Assembly (NCBI GenBank): GCA_905221605.1
Contig: CAJNDS010001491.1
Span: 374,360 to 418,859 of the forward strand
Direction: 5' to 3'
DNA from: Symbiodinium natans
Taxonomy: Eukaryota > Sar > Dinophyceae > Suessiales > Symbiodiniaceae
DNA: 44,500 nucleotides
Part shown: positions 18,611 to 28,104 of the stretch, in pieces
Position numbering within the stretch: position 1 is the stretch's first letter
Layout of the letters: the number at the start of each line of letters is the position of its first letter
Notes under the pieces: model-generated
What the model was told of the DNA's origin: nothing
What the model saw: only the letters and a program-made list of their open reading frames with translations
The model's database searches: none
Program-made: the position numbers and the translations under genes

Positions 18611-18656
18611 CTGACTCCTGAGCCAAGCTCCAGGCACTTGCTTCTTGCTTTTTGTA
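18611..18656 (-). CDS. Candidate exon
   Basis: The acceptor is a degenerate telomere unit (CCTTAG|T) and the donor GTCAGG. The 46-nt exon reads YKKQEASAWSLAQES. CCCTAAA lies below (inside an inverted-repeat element) and TTTAGGG directly above. Confidence 0.5.
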
Positions 18657-18808
18657 CTAAGGTTTAGGGTTTAGGGCTTAGGGTTTAGGGTTTAGGGTTT
18701 AGGGTTTAGGGTTTAGGGTTTAGGGATTAGGGATTAGGGAGAAGAAGTGCTAAGCTCACAATCCTGCCAAGCTGAAGATCCCCAAACCGGAAGCCCTACA
18801 CAGTCATC

Positions 18809-18963
18809 TACTTGAAGGTTCATGGTACTTACTAACCAGTTATAACTGTACTTATAACCCTACTTATAAGTGGGATAACCCCTATAAGGCCCTTTAGGGG
18901 TATTATAAGTAGGGTTACAAGTACAGTTATAACTGGTTAGTAAGTACCATGAACCTCCAAGTA
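18809..18963. mobile_element. M1 copy c, long hairpin
   Basis: TA-flanked. The arms (GGTTCATGGTACTTACTAAC ... and its complement) extend well over 60 bp, making nearly the whole element palindromic. The best-preserved copy. Confidence 0.85.
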
Positions 18964-18989
18964 GATTTACCATGTTGAGAAGCCTGTGA

Positions 18990-19107
18990 TGCCGAATAAT
19001 GTAGGGGACCTTAATAATTAGAATAGGGTGCTGAAGGATTGTTCTAGTGTAATTTCAGTATAGTTATATAGGGACCATAAGGGAATAGTATTAGTACCTA
19101 TTCTGAC
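18990..19107. mobile_element. Element family M2, copy c
   Basis: Reverse orientation of copies a and b (ACCTTAATAATTAGAATAGG ... GGGACCATAAGGGAATAG). It abuts the donor of the exon at 19108-19187. Confidence 0.65.
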
Positions 19108-19187
19108 CCTTGAGCCAAAGCGGCTCTTGCTGGCCATGGCTAGCCGTAAAGCCTCATCTGCCTCGATCTGCGTCAGAAGCTGCTGGC
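19108..19187 (-). CDS. Exon, helical segment next to an inverted-repeat element
   Basis: The acceptor is GACGAGAG|G and the donor GTCAGA. The 80-nt exon reads QQLLTQIEADEALRLAMASK then SRFGSR. The donor lies in the edge of the element at 18990-19107, so the transposon-like element abuts or supplies the 5' splice site. Confidence 0.7.
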
Positions 19188-19590
19188 CTCTCGTCACAGG
19201 GCGGATTTAGGGGGCATAGGGTTTAGGGTTTAGGGTTTGGGGTCTAGGGTTGAGGGTTTCGGGTTTAGGGTTTAGGGTTTGGGGTTTTGGGTTCGCGGCC
19301 TAGGGTCTTGAGGTATAGGTTTCGGGTATAGGTTCTAAGCTTCGGGCTTTTGTGGTTGCGCAGTCATCCCGAATGGTCCTGAATGCTCCCTAGGCTTGAC
19401 TCACTCAAAGGATCGCGTGCGGCGAAATCCATTGAAAGAAAAAGAGAGCTCACCTTACAACGGGGTGACGTAGGCTTAGAAGCTTCAGGTATAATGAGGT
19501 TCACCAAATTTCGGCACGTTTGCAGAGCTTCGCGGGTTACATGGGTTTCTAGCGTTTAAGGTTTGGAGTTCAGGGTTCAGGCTTTAGAAT

Positions 19591-19703
19591 CTAGGCTGCC
19601 CAGTAGCCTAGGCTTAAAAAGGGTACCCTTTTTTGCTTAAAGGGGTTGATAAGGGAACCTAAACCCCCCAAAAAGGGAATAAGGGCACTACTGGGCATCC
19701 TAG
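19591..19703. mobile_element. Element family M4, well-preserved copy
   Basis: 16-bp ends CTAGGCTGCCCAGTAG / CTACTGGGCATCCTAG with one mismatch; interior GGGTACCCTTTTTT ... AAAAAGGGAATAAGG. Confidence 0.75.
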
Positions 19704-20043
19704 GAATATACAGCTCTAGGTTTTAGGGCACGGTAAGGACTCCCAAGCGACGCTTCGGAAGGCAAGTGCTTTCCAAAGTGAACCTTCCAGACTGCCTGTC
19801 TGTAGCCCAAGTCCCCAAACCCCCCAAACCCCCCAACCTTCCAAGCCCAACTCCTAAACCCACGTCTGCACCCTAAACCCCTCTTTTCGGGTTTGCTGTA
19901 GAGTCTAAACCTGAGACCCAAGCCCTAAACCCTAAACCCTAAACCCTAAACCCTAAACCCTAAACCCTAAACCCTAAACCCTAACCCTAAACCCTAAACC
20001 CTAAACCCTAAACCCGAAACCCTAAACCCTAAGCCCCCAAAAC

Positions 20044-20116
20044 CGAAAGCCCTGTCTTCGCCTTGCTCGACCTCCTCAGTGTCGATGTGCCATGTCTTTG
20101 CCTTCGTCAGCACTGC
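20044..20116 (-). CDS. Exon, helical repeat
   Basis: The acceptor is CAAACCCAG|G and the donor GTTTTGGGG. The 73-nt exon reads AVLTKAKTWHIDTEEVEQGE then DRAF, with the A..KA...ID..E pattern of the repeat. CCCTAAA (19923-20035) below, TTTAGGG above. Confidence 0.75.
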
Positions 20117-20450
20117 CTGGGTTTGGGGCTTAGGGTTTAGGGCTTAGGGTTTATAGGGTTTAGGGTCTATTCTGTTTAGGGTTTAGGGTTTGGGGTTTAG
20201 GGCTTAGGGCTTGGGGCTTAAGGCTTCGGGCTTAGGGTTTCGGGTTCAGGCTGTATCCCAGCAGATCGAACCCCCCCCCCACAACTTTGACTCGGCCCTT
20301 AGTATGGGCCCTTCTGGAAGAATGACCCTGCATCCGAAACCCGAAGCCCTGAACCCCCCCGCATGTCTTCCCGCCACACGCCCACAGACCCCTTCAGCCC
20401 GTGCCCGCACTTGTGCACGTGGGTTTAGGGTTGAGGGGGAGCTGAGCAGT

Positions 20451-20715
20451 TTTTTTTTTTTGGGGGGGGGGGGGGGGGAGGGGGGGGGCGGGGGGGGGGG
20501 GGGGGCGGGGGGGGGGGGGGGGGCGGGGGGGGGGGGGGGGGGCGGGGGGGGGCGGGGGGGGGGGGGGGGGCGGGGGGGGGGTGGGGGGGGGGGGGGGGGG
20601 TGGGATGGGGGCGGGGAGGAGGCGGGAGGGGCGGGAGGGGGCGGAGGGGGGGGCGGCGGGGGGCGGGGCGGGGGCGGGGGGGGGGGCCGGGCAGGGGGGG
20701 GGGGCGGGGCTAGTA
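20451..20715. repeat. G-rich low-complexity block
   Basis: About 260 bp of almost pure G with single C or T interruptions after a T11 run. Strong G-quadruplex potential. Assembly or base-calling errors are likely here, so its exact length is unreliable. Confidence 0.9.
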
Positions 20716-20895
20716 AAGCTCGCAGCCGATAAATGTGAGAGGCATTGTCTCAAGCCCTAAACCCTAAACCCTGAAACCCTCAACCGTCAACTCCCTAAAC
20801 CCTAAAAACCCTAAACCCTTAAACCTATACTCTCAACCGTCAGCTCCCTCAACCCTAAACCCTAAACCCTGAACCCTAAACCCTAAACCCTAAAC

Positions 20896-20971
20896 CATCT
20901 CTCTGAGCCGTGGGGGCCTTCAGCTTCTGCTGGTCTTTGCTACGAATGGCCCGAGGAAGCTGCATGTCCAC
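20896..20971 (-). CDS. Exon, telomere-motif donor
   Basis: The acceptor is CCCTGTGAG|G and the donor GTTTAGGG. The 76-nt exon reads VDMQLPRAIRSKDQQKLKAP then TAQRD. Perfect bracket (CCCTAAA 20755-20895; TTTAGGG 21000 onward). Confidence 0.8.
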
Positions 20972-21161
20972 CTCACAGGGCACTACCGGGCTCCCACAGG
21001 GTTTAGGGTTTAGGGTTCAGGGTTTAGGGTTTAGGGTTTAGGGTGTAGGGTTTAGGGTTTAGGGCTCAGGGTTTAGGGTTTAGGGTTTAGGGTTTAGGGT
21101 TTAGGGTTTAGGGTTTAATGAAGCTGAAGGGTTTGGGGGTTTAGGGGGGGTTGGGGTTTAG

Positions 21162-21366
21162 GTTGGGATGTCCCGCCTTGTACTAACAGTCTTCAAGAGG
21201 GATTGTAGCACCCCCTATTGTGATCCCTATTACAACAACCCCCAAAAGTTGGAACATCCTGATCTCCACACCCCAACAGGTATACTAAAGGGAATCCCAG
21301 CTCTAATCATCCTTAAACCATGTTCCAACTTTCTGGAGTTTACTGTAAGGACTGGAACATCCACAG
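21162..21366. mobile_element. Element family M3, copy c
   Basis: GTTGGGATGTCCCGCC at the left, CTGGAACATCC at the right, with internal AACATCC and ACAGTCTT motifs; about twice the length of copy a. Confidence 0.55.
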
Positions 21367-21369
21367 GTT

Positions 21370-21985
21370 TAGGGATCTGGGGCTTGGGGTTTGGGATTTA
21401 GGCTTAAGGGGGCTTAGGGGTTCTCAACCCTACTTAAAAGCCAGGGCTCGGGAGCTATTGGGGTTTGTGGGGTTTTGGGTCGAAAGTCCAAAAATCGGAC
21501 CTCAGACCCAAGATCAGCTACCGTCATCATAAAAGTAACTGACATTCTGATTTTGGTAACTCAAGTTCCGAAAAAAAAAAGAACCCATACACACATAAAC
21601 TACTTCTTCCTAAGACCCTACACCCCCTTAACCCTAATCAGGGTAGGTTTGGGGGCCCTATGAAAAATCTAACTTCTATGGCTTTATAAGGACTATACAG
21701 GGATGAGGACTTGGCTGCACTTAGTAGGGTGGCAAAACATAAAATTCTGTGGTGCCTTTCTTTCAAGAAACCCAATAAACCCAAGAAGGCTAAGGATCTA
21801 AAGTTACCACAAAGCACCACAAAGAGAAGGTACAAAGCATTGAAAATATGGTCAAAACAACCCCTAACCCTAAACCCTAAACCCAACCCTAAACCCTCAA
21901 CCCTAAAACCTAAACCCTAAACCCTAAACCCTAAACCTTGAACCCTGAACCCTACACCCTGAACCCTAAACCCTAAACCCTAAAC
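21370..21985. other. Diverged repeats and inverted-repeat remnants, no gene seen
   Basis: GGTTTAGGG-derived sequence, TATAAGGACTATACAGG-type remnants and a C-strand tract (21860-21985). Open frames exist but without consistent splice sites. Confidence 0.5.
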
Positions 21986-21988
21986 AAC

Positions 21989-22056
21989 CCCTGCAAAGGC
22001 CTCCAAAAGGACCACCAGGTGCTCGGCCTCCTGAATGGACGCCTCGTGCGTGCTGC
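21989..22056 (-). CDS. Exon, helical repeat
   Basis: The acceptor is CCTCCGAG|G and the donor GTTGTTTAG. The 68-nt exon reads STHEASIQEAEHLVVLLEAF then AG. Bracketed by CCCTAAA below and TTTAGGG (22063 onward) above. Confidence 0.75.
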
Positions 22057-22062
22057 CTCGGA

Positions 22063-22560
22063 GGGGTTTAGGGTTTAGGGTTTAGGGTTTAGGGTTTAGG
22101 GTTTAGGGTTTGGGGTTTAGGGTTTAGGGTTTAGGGTTTTAGGGTTTTAGGGTTTTAGGGTTTTAGGGTTTTAGGGTTTTAGGGTTCTAGGGTTTAGGGT
22201 TAGGGTTTTGGAGAACCAACACTAGCACACAGTCGGTTGGTCCTTAAAACACTCTGGAAAAGATCATCTTAACCCAATAAGGAAATGCACAAAAACACGC
22301 CTAGAATAGTTGCAGGTATGCTTAGCTGACCCCAATCCTAAAGGAAATAAGAGGCGATACGGTCATTTTTGGGAAGTACGGTTGAAGAAGTTCAGAACTG
22401 GAGAAGCAAGTGTTGTGTTTGAGGGAGGTTTTTGGGATGCGTTTGGGGCTTACTTAATCCCTGTTCCCCTAGGAAGAAAAAAGGATCCTTTTTGTTCATA
22501 TATAAGAAAGCCCATAACCCAAAAAGTAAAAAGGATCCCTAGCACTGATCTAGCTTAGGG
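22063..22560. other. TTTAGGG/TTTTAGGG tract then unassigned sequence
   Basis: The G-strand tract (22063-22210) includes six homogenised TTTTAGGG units. At 22310-22558 an open plus frame (FWEVRLKKFRTGEASVVFEG) is protein-like but overlaps M4-like sequence; not called. Confidence 0.5.
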
Positions 22561-22688
22561 TGCTGCGGCGGGATGTAGGTCTCTCAGAACTGGCTTCTTA
22601 TCTTGGGGTCTAGGGTGCACGGGCATTTCTTGGGCTCAGGGTTGTCTGGTGCGGGGGAATGGCTTGTTTACCTCAGAGGTCTATGTAC

Positions 22689-22755
22689 CTGTCTTGAGAT
22701 CTTCGGCTGGCGTCTTCACATTCAGGACAAGCAGGTTGAGCAACTCCGTGCATCA
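22689..22755 (-). CDS. Candidate exon with a Cys pair
   Basis: The acceptor is CCCTTTCCAG|T and the donor GACAG|GTACAT, both strong. The 67-nt exon reads MHGVAQPACPECEDASRRSQ plus D, with a C-P-E-C pair. Its phase does not join simply to the exon at 22788, so one boundary may be wrong. The plus strand reads RLHIQDKQVEQLRASLERG here and cannot be excluded. Confidence 0.4.
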
Positions 22756-22787
22756 CTGGAAAGGGGGCACACCTACCCACTTGGCAC

Positions 22788-22837
22788 CCGGCGCCCGACG
22801 GCGTACTCGGGATTGAGCTTCACGGCCTCATCCGCGC
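22788..22837 (-). CDS. Exon, TPR-like helix
   Basis: The acceptor is CGAACGAAAG|G and the donor GTGCCA. The 50-nt exon reads ADEAVKLNPEYAVGRR. A.EA+.LNP.YA resembles helix B of a tetratricopeptide repeat, but a single copy is not enough to call a TPR domain. Other exons do not show TPR spacing. Confidence 0.6.
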
Positions 22838-23374
22838 CTTTCGTTCGGTTTGGGTCTATAGGGTTAGTTTCAGGTATAGGTTTTTAGTGCTTAGGGCTTT
22901 GGGGTTAGGGTTTAGGTTTTGCGCTTCAGGGTTTAGTGTTTCGGGGCCCTGAAAACCCTGTGAAGAAAGGCTCCTAAATATGATCCTCTTGAACCCAAGA
23001 GAAGGGAACATGCAGTTAAATGCCCTATAGGGCCTGCCGAGATTGTCTTGTGGGCGGAGGGAGCTCTTCGGGTTCTTGGGTTTCCGAGGGCTCATATGGG
23101 GCTCTTGGGATTCTTGCGGCTCTTCGGGCTTTTGCACGGGTTCTCAGGGTTTTAACGTGCTTGGCGTGGCTCTTGGGGCTCCCTAAACCCTAAACCCTAA
23201 ACCCTAAACCCCAAACCCTTTCGGGGCTCAGGGTGGCCATAGCAACCTCGGGGTTCTTCATAAGTTAAGGTTTCAGGGCTTGGGGGTTTAGCTAGGGGTT
23301 AGGGTTTGGGGCTTAGGGTTGCGTACCGGTTTGGGGCATGGGGTTTAGGGTTTAGGGTTTGGGGCCTTGGGGTT

Positions 23375-23489
23375 TACTTGGAGGTTCATGGGTGCAGGTA
23401 TAAGTCTACTTATAACCTACTTCGGGGACTTAGGGGGCTTACAAGTTCGGCTATAATTGGGGGTATACGTACCCATGAACCTCCGAGTA
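23375..23489. mobile_element. M1 copy d
   Basis: TA-flanked; ends CTTGGAGGTTCATGG and CCATGAACCTCCGAG; a shorter interior. Confidence 0.75.
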
Positions 23490-23560
23490 GGGTTTAGGGG
23501 ATAAGGAGGTGATCTGTGGGTCATGGCCACCAGAGGGTTTTCACAAGATGAGGCCGCCAC

Positions 23561-23593
23561 GCTTGGCGAGCTTGATGGCTTTGAGCAAGGCGC
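23561..23593 (-). CDS. Candidate micro-exon, helix A
   Basis: The acceptor is GGAGACAG|G with a C/T tract upstream, and the donor GTGGCG. The 33-nt exon reads ALLKAIKLAK. If unspliced the frame continues RGGLIL and stops, giving an alternative C-terminus. Confidence 0.55.
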
Positions 23594-23843
23594 CTGTCTC
23601 CTCCCATGCCGAGATGAGGGAGGAGGCGGGGTGGTTTAGGGCTTAAACCCTAAACCCTAAGCCCAAGCCCACGGCCTGGCCCGAAACCCTAAACCCTAAA
23701 CCCTGAACCCTAAACCCCAAACCCTAAACCCTAAACCCTGAACCCTAAACCCTAAACCCTAAACCCTAAACCTCAGAGTTTGGGGGATGTTCAGGGTTCA
23801 GGGTTGCTGCACAATCCCTTCCCCTATTCCCGGGCATGCGGAC

Positions 23844-23904
23844 GCTCCTGCAGATTGATTGCCGTCCTCAGGCGCTCCTCCACTTCGTCCTTGGGCGGCT
23901 TCTC
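23844..23904 (-). CDS. Exon, acidic helix
   Basis: The acceptor is TTCCCGGAG|G behind a CCCCTCTTTTCCC tract. The frame reads EKPPKDEVEERLRTAINLQE. The donor (GTCCGC) is weak, and the frame stays open 8 more codons to a TAG. The core L..AI matches helix A. Confidence 0.65.
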
Positions 23905-23968
23905 CTCCGGGAAAAGAGGGGCGGTTGGGGGCCCTAAACCCTAAACCCTAAACCCTAAACCCTAAACC

Positions 23969-24007
<39 letters not shown>

Positions 24008-24341
24008 ACCCTAAACCCTAAACTCTACATGAGGGGTGTACCTTAGGGTCCGGTATGTCCCCCTTATACCCCAAAGGGCCCCTCACCTAGTTGTTTGGGG
24101 CCGAGGGCTTCCGGCTGGGACTCATGCGCTAGGAGGTTAGGGTTTAGGGTTTAGGGTTTAGGGCTTAGGGCTTCGGGCTTAGGGCCTTGGGCTTAGGGCT
24201 CAGGGCTCAGGGTTTAGGGTTGCAAGGCTTTCTGCCTGAAAGGCACTCTCTTAAGGTGGAACTGTGGAAGCCTTGGACAGCCAAAAGCTTGATTTCACCA
24301 TGGGAGCACGCCTGCTGCTGCGGCTGCTGCTGTTCGCGGCT

Positions 24342-24521
24342 TCAACATGTCTCCACAGTTCGCTCATGTTCGCTCCCTTCTCTATCTTTAGATATTGCTA
24401 ATATGTGGCTTTGTTTGGGTGTGGGTTTTCGTTTTTCTTTGTGTGATTCTTGCTGCGGCTTGTGTTCCTCCATCCTGCCTTTCGTCATGTGTGGGTGAAT
24501 GACATTTCGCTGCCTCTGCTT
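24342..24521 (-). CDS. Tentative coding block, Lys/Glu/Gln-rich
   Basis: The acceptor is TGGGACCCAG|A. A 59-codon frame (KQRQRNVIHPHMTKGRMEEH ... HERTVETC) ends in TGA at 24342. A second minus frame (WDPEAEAAKCHSPTHDERQD) is also open, and the flanking tracts are reversed relative to typical exons. A UTR is possible. Confidence 0.3.
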   Translation of the reverse strand, partial: KQRQRNVIHPHMTKGRMEEHKPQQESHKEKRKPTPKQSHILAISKDREGSEHERTVETC

Positions 24522-24708
24522 CTGGGTCCCAGAAGTGTCGGGGTTCGGTATTAGGAACCCTAAACCCAAAAACCCAAAAATCCTGATCCCCAAACACCAA
24601 ACCCCAAACCCTAAACCCCCAACCCCAAACCCCAAAACCACCCTAAACCCTAAACCCTAAACCCTACACCCTAAACCCTAAACCCTAACCCCAAGTCACA
24701 AGTCCCAA

Positions 24709-24852
24709 TCTAAGGGTAGTTACACGGTCCCTTAGTATGGGCCCCTAGATTGGTACCCCTTATATTACCCTATACAAATGAAGGGCCCATACATCAGAAC
24801 TCTTTAACGAGGGTAAGGGACCATGTTACGGGCCCATGAAACTACCCTCAGA
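24709..24852. mobile_element. Element family M5, copy a
   Basis: Inverted ends GGGTAGTTACACGGTCCCTT and AAGGGACCATGTTACGGGCC ... ACTACCC. A truncated copy lies at 26063-26140 and a diverged one at 32490-32620. Confidence 0.65.
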
Positions 24853-24861
24853 CCCAAACCT

Positions 24862-24980
24862 TACTTGGAGGTTCATGGTTTCTTGTACCCCCCAAATATG
24901 AGGCTACTTATAACCTACTTGGCGGACGTAGGGGACTTAGGGGGCTTATAAGTACACTTATAATTAGGGCTATAAGCACC
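24862..24980. mobile_element. M1 copy e, right end lost
   Basis: Left end TACTTGGAGGTTCATGG is intact. The right half breaks off at CTATAAGCACC, where a CCCTAAA tract begins, so a telomere tract has replaced the right terminus. Confidence 0.7.
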
Positions 24981-25071
24981 TAAACCCTAAACCCTCAACC
25001 CTAAACCCTAAACCCGATACCCCCAAACCCCCCCCCCCCTCCCCCAAACAAAAAACAAAGAAAAAACACAC

Positions 25072-25130
25072 AGACGTCGCCTTGACGTTCTCTCGCTCTT
25101 TGACCTTTGCCTGCTCCTCGGCTCTGACTT
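25072..25130 (-). CDS. Exon, charged coiled coil
   Basis: The acceptor is GTGTAAAG|A and the donor GTGTGT. The 59-nt exon reads VRAEEQAKVKERENVKATS. Bracketed by CCCTAAA (24980-25015) and TTTAGGG (25185 onward). Confidence 0.75.
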
Positions 25131-25347
25131 CTTTACACAGTGAAAGGCGTGGCCCCGTGCACCGTTTCCTAAACCGTAGGAGAAGGGTTTAGGGTTCAGG
25201 GTGCAGGGTTCAGGGTTCAGGGTTTAGGGTTTAGGGTTAGGGTCTAGGTTTAGGGTGACCCTAAACTCACAAAGCCCTCAACCCCCCCCCCCCCCTTCCT
25301 AAGTAAGCACCCAACCCAAAAACCCAGAGCTGCAATCAAGGCTCCAC

Positions 25348-25406
25348 AGCTAGAATCTGCCGCGCTTCCTCGATGTCTGCTTCAGGGAGGCCAGCCTGGG
25401 CTTCTC
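25348..25406 (-). CDS. Exon, helix-B type repeat, acceptor within a telomere-like tract
   Basis: The acceptor AG lies in a degenerate telomere unit (TAGGGTTAG|G), so a tract supplies the 3' splice site here. Donor GTGGAG. The 59-nt exon reads EAQAGLPEADIEEARQILA, one of the clearest repeat matches. Confidence 0.75.
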
Positions 25407-25552
25407 CTAACCCTATAAACCCTAAACCCTAAACCCTAAACCCTAAACTTTAGGGTTTAGGGTTTAGGGTTTAGGGTTAAGGGTTGAGGGTTGAGGGTTG
25501 AGGGTTAGGGTTTCGGGTTTAGGGTTTAGGGTTTAGGGTTAGGGCTTGGCAC

Positions 25553-25639
25553 ATGCGAGTTTGTGTCAGTCTTGGACCAGGCTCCTTCAAGCCAAGCTGC
25601 GCTCGTCGCATCCTCCACGGCCTGCGTCAGCTTGTCGAC
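25553..25639 (-). CDS. Exon, helical segment
   Basis: The acceptor is CCAGTGCAG|G and the donor GTGCCA. The 87-nt exon (phase 0/0) reads VDKLTQAVEDATSAAWLEGA then WSKTDTNSH. The L..AV..A core fits helix A. TTTAGGG-like repeats lie on both sides. Confidence 0.75.
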
Positions 25640-26010
25640 CTGCACTGGATCCGGGCACCGCCCTAAAGGTGTGGGTTTAGGGTTTTGAGGTTTAGGTGTA
25701 GAGTTTAGGGTTTAGGGTTGAGGGTTTAGGGCTGAGGGCTGAGGGTTGAGGGTTGAGGGTTGAGGGGTGAGGGTTACCCTAAACCCTAAACCCTAAACCC
25801 TAAATCCTAAACCCTACCCTAAACCCCTCAACCCCGAAAACCCTAAACCCAAACTCCAAGACCCTAGATTCTAGATGTCTTGGGGTGGGTTTGGGGGGTT
25901 CAAGGGGTCTGACCCTAAACCCTAAACCCCAAACCCTAAACCCTAAACCCTAAGCCCTAAACCCCAAACCCTCATCTGACAAGACGTCCCAAAAGCGGCT
26001 CCCCTAAACC

Positions 26011-26042
<32 letters not shown>

Positions 26043-26062
26043 ACCCTAAACCCTAAACCCTT

Positions 26063-26140
26063 GGGGTAGTTACATGGTCCCGTAATATGGGCCCTTAAAA
26101 GCGGACCCCTTCCATACTTCAGAACCGTTTTCAAGACAGA
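26063..26140. mobile_element. Element family M5, truncated copy
   Basis: Left half only: GGGTAGTTACATGGTCCCGT then ATGGGCCC, ending before the mate arm. Confidence 0.55.
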
Positions 26141-26272
26141 CCCTTAGACTCTAGGGGTTTAGTGGCTGAAGGGGCTTTGGCAGTGCGATCTACTTGCTTC
26201 TTGAAAGAAGCTCCCCAAAGGCCTCGATAACGGAAACCCTAAACCCTAAACCCAAAACCCTAAACCCTAAAC

Positions 26273-26376
26273 CCTTCGGGGTTCAAATTCCATGTGAATG
26301 CCGAGGGCACCTCCCGGCTATTCATCGCGGCAATGAGGGAACGCTCGGCTGTGGACTTCTCCAGCAGCGACTGCGC
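26273..26376 (-). CDS. Exon, helical repeat, telomere-motif donor
   Basis: The acceptor is GGGGCCAG|G and the donor GTTTAGGG. The 104-nt exon reads AQSLLEKSTAERSLIAAMNS then REVPSAFTWNLNPE. A GTGCCC donor after NSRE would give a shorter form. The upstream tract here runs in the G-strand sense. Confidence 0.75.
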
Positions 26377-26775
26377 CTGGCCCCTAAACCCTAAACCCTA
26401 AACCCTGAACCCTAGACCCCAAGCTCTGACTGCTTCCACAAAGCAATCCAAAATTCATCCCTGGCCCAAAGCCCTCAATGCGAACACCCTGACACCTAAA
26501 CCCCTGAACCCTAAACCCCTGACCCTCTAAACTGCAAAACCCTAAGCCGTAAACCCTAAGCCATGAACCCTGCCCCTTAACCCTGAAAGGAAGCCCTGTG
26601 GGCCTAAACCTTTGGTCCGTTGGGCTTCCGGCTTTTCCAAGTTCTGTGCCCCTCTTGGTCTTAGAGGTTGGATTTCAGCTGATGAATATAGGTTTGGGGT
26701 TTTGGGTCTAGGGTTCAGGGGTCTAGGCTAGGTGCGGAGAATGATGGAGAGGCACTCTAACAGCAAGAGGCGGGG

Positions 26776-26783
26776 GGGAGAGG

Positions 26784-26815
<32 letters not shown>

Positions 26816-26868
26816 GAGAGGGAGAGAGCGAGAGAGAGAGAGAGCGAGACAAAGAGAGAGATAGAGAG
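26776..26868. repeat. GA microsatellite
   Basis: GAGA run with GC interruptions. Just above it, 26875-26950 has an open minus frame (QQNRSEAFDLWGRVDAG) that may be an exon but lacks a clear acceptor. Confidence 0.9.
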
Positions 26869-27069
26869 ATATCAGCCATGAGGGTCCAGCGTCAACTCTT
26901 CCCCACAGGTCGAAAGCCTCACTGCGATTCTGCTGATATTTGCAATTCTTCAAAAATTCGCCCGAAGCCCTAAGCCCTAAGCCCGAAGCTCTAAGCCCTA
27001 AACCCTAAATCCTAAACCCTAAACCCTGAACTTCCCTGCACCCTAAACCCTAAACCCTAAACCCTAAAC

Positions 27070-27129
27070 CCGGCCTGCTTGATCAGCTCCGGATCTGCCT
27101 TTCGGAACACTGCCATGTCGATGCCTGAG
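27070..27129 (-). CDS. Exon, helix-B type repeat, telomere-motif donor
   Basis: The acceptor is CCCCTGCAG|C and the donor GTTTAGGG. The 60-nt exon reads SGIDMAVFRKADPELIKQA. SGID followed by a helix with Leu/Ile spacing matches the exon at 28181-28275. Perfect tract bracket. Confidence 0.8.
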
Positions 27130-27154
27130 CTGCAGGGGGCGGGGGGAGGGGATT

Positions 27155-27395
27155 AGGGTTTAGGGCTTGGGGCTTGGGGCTTGGGGCTTGGGGCTTGGGG
27201 CTTGGGGTTTGGGGTTGGGGTTTGGGGTTTGGGGTTTGGGGTTTGGGGTTTGAGGGTTTGGGGTTTAGGGTTTAGGGCTTAGGGCTTGGGGTTTGGGGTT
27301 TGGGGTTTGGGGTTTGGGGTTTGGGGTTTGGGGTTTGGGGTTTGGGGTTTGGGGTTTGGGGTTTGGGGGTTTAGGGTTTGGGGGTTCAGGGGCTT
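27155..27395. repeat. Variant tract CTTGGGG / TTTGGGG
   Basis: Starts TTTAGGG, then homogenised CTTGGGG and about 25 TTTGGGG units: base changes spread through the array. Confidence 0.95.
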
Positions 27396-27444
27396 AGGGG
27401 TTGATGTATGGGTTTAGAGCATGTAGTGGCCAGCTTTCACAACG

Positions 27445-27490
27445 AGGATGCTGAAGCTCCACAACACTTCCTCAAGAAGTGCCTTGAAAC
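27445..27490 (-). CDS. Weak candidate exon (both strands open)
   Basis: Minus strand: acceptor GCACCACAG|T, donor GTTGTG, peptide FKALLEEVLWSFSIL. Plus strand: a 48-codon open stretch reads HVVASFHNEDAEAPQHFLKK onward, equally protein-like but without a clear donor. Flanking tracts are reversed relative to the rule. Confidence 0.3.
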
Positions 27491-27611
27491 TGTGGTGCAT
27501 GACAGATGCATGACAGAGCCCATTAAACTGAAACTGTTCACCGGATGGGCCTTGAAGAACCCTAAGCCCTAAGCCCTAAACCCTCAACCCTAAACCCTAA
27601 ATTCCCTAAAC

Positions 27612-27699
27612 CACCGCCGGGAAGCATTTCTGCAGGTGCCCGGTCACATTGTTGCGCATCGCTATTCTGAGCATCTCCTGGCACAGGAAGCCACGGGGA
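27612..27699 (-). CDS. Exon, telomere-motif donor
   Basis: The acceptor is CCTTTCAG|T and the donor GTTTAGGG. The 88-nt exon reads PRGFLCQEMLRIAMRNNVTG then HLQKCFPAV. CCCTAAA-type sequence lies below and TTTAGGG directly above. Confidence 0.75.
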
Positions 27700-28010
27700 C
27701 TGAAAGGTTTAGGGTTTAGGGTTTAGGGTTTAGGGTTTAGGGTCTAGGGTCTAGGGTCTAGGGTTTAGGGTTTAGTGTTTAGGGTTTAGGGTTTAAGGAA
27801 GACTACGCCTAAACTAGAGGCGAACTCACTTCCGTAACGAGAAGGAAGCACTTCTTGGCTTGGCTTGGGTTTAGGCTTCATGGGTTTGGGGGGGTTTAGG
27901 GTTTAGGGTTTAGGGTTTAGGGCTTGGGGCTTGGGGCTTGGGGTTTAGGGTTTAGGGTTTAGGGTTTGCCCTCACAAGCAAAGAGAAAAAGGTCGGTGAA
28001 CAGCCTCCTA

Positions 28011-28104
28011 GTAGCCCAGACACCACATTGTAACAAGGGTACACTTTTTTGGGTTGGCTACTGTAGACCCAAAAAAAAGGAAGAAAAGGGTACCACTGGG
28101 CTAC
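28011..28104. mobile_element. Element family M4, short copy
   Basis: Ends GTAGCCCAG / CTGGGCTAC, interior GGGTACACTTTTTTGGG and AAAAGGGTACCACTGGG. Confidence 0.7.

Noticed and set aside
20211-20753. Poly-Gly (plus) and poly-Pro (minus) open frames
   Set aside because: They are the translation of a near-pure G/C block; no start context or splice support.
22856-23137. 93-codon minus frame (QKPEEPQESQEPHMSPRKPK)
   Set aside because: Much of it is degenerate GGGCTCTTGGG-type repeat read in one frame, so openness is not evidence of coding.
24301-24402. Signal-peptide-like plus frame MGARLLLRLLLF
   Set aside because: CTG repeats give Leu by chance; no splice or downstream frame, and the minus strand is at least as coding-like.
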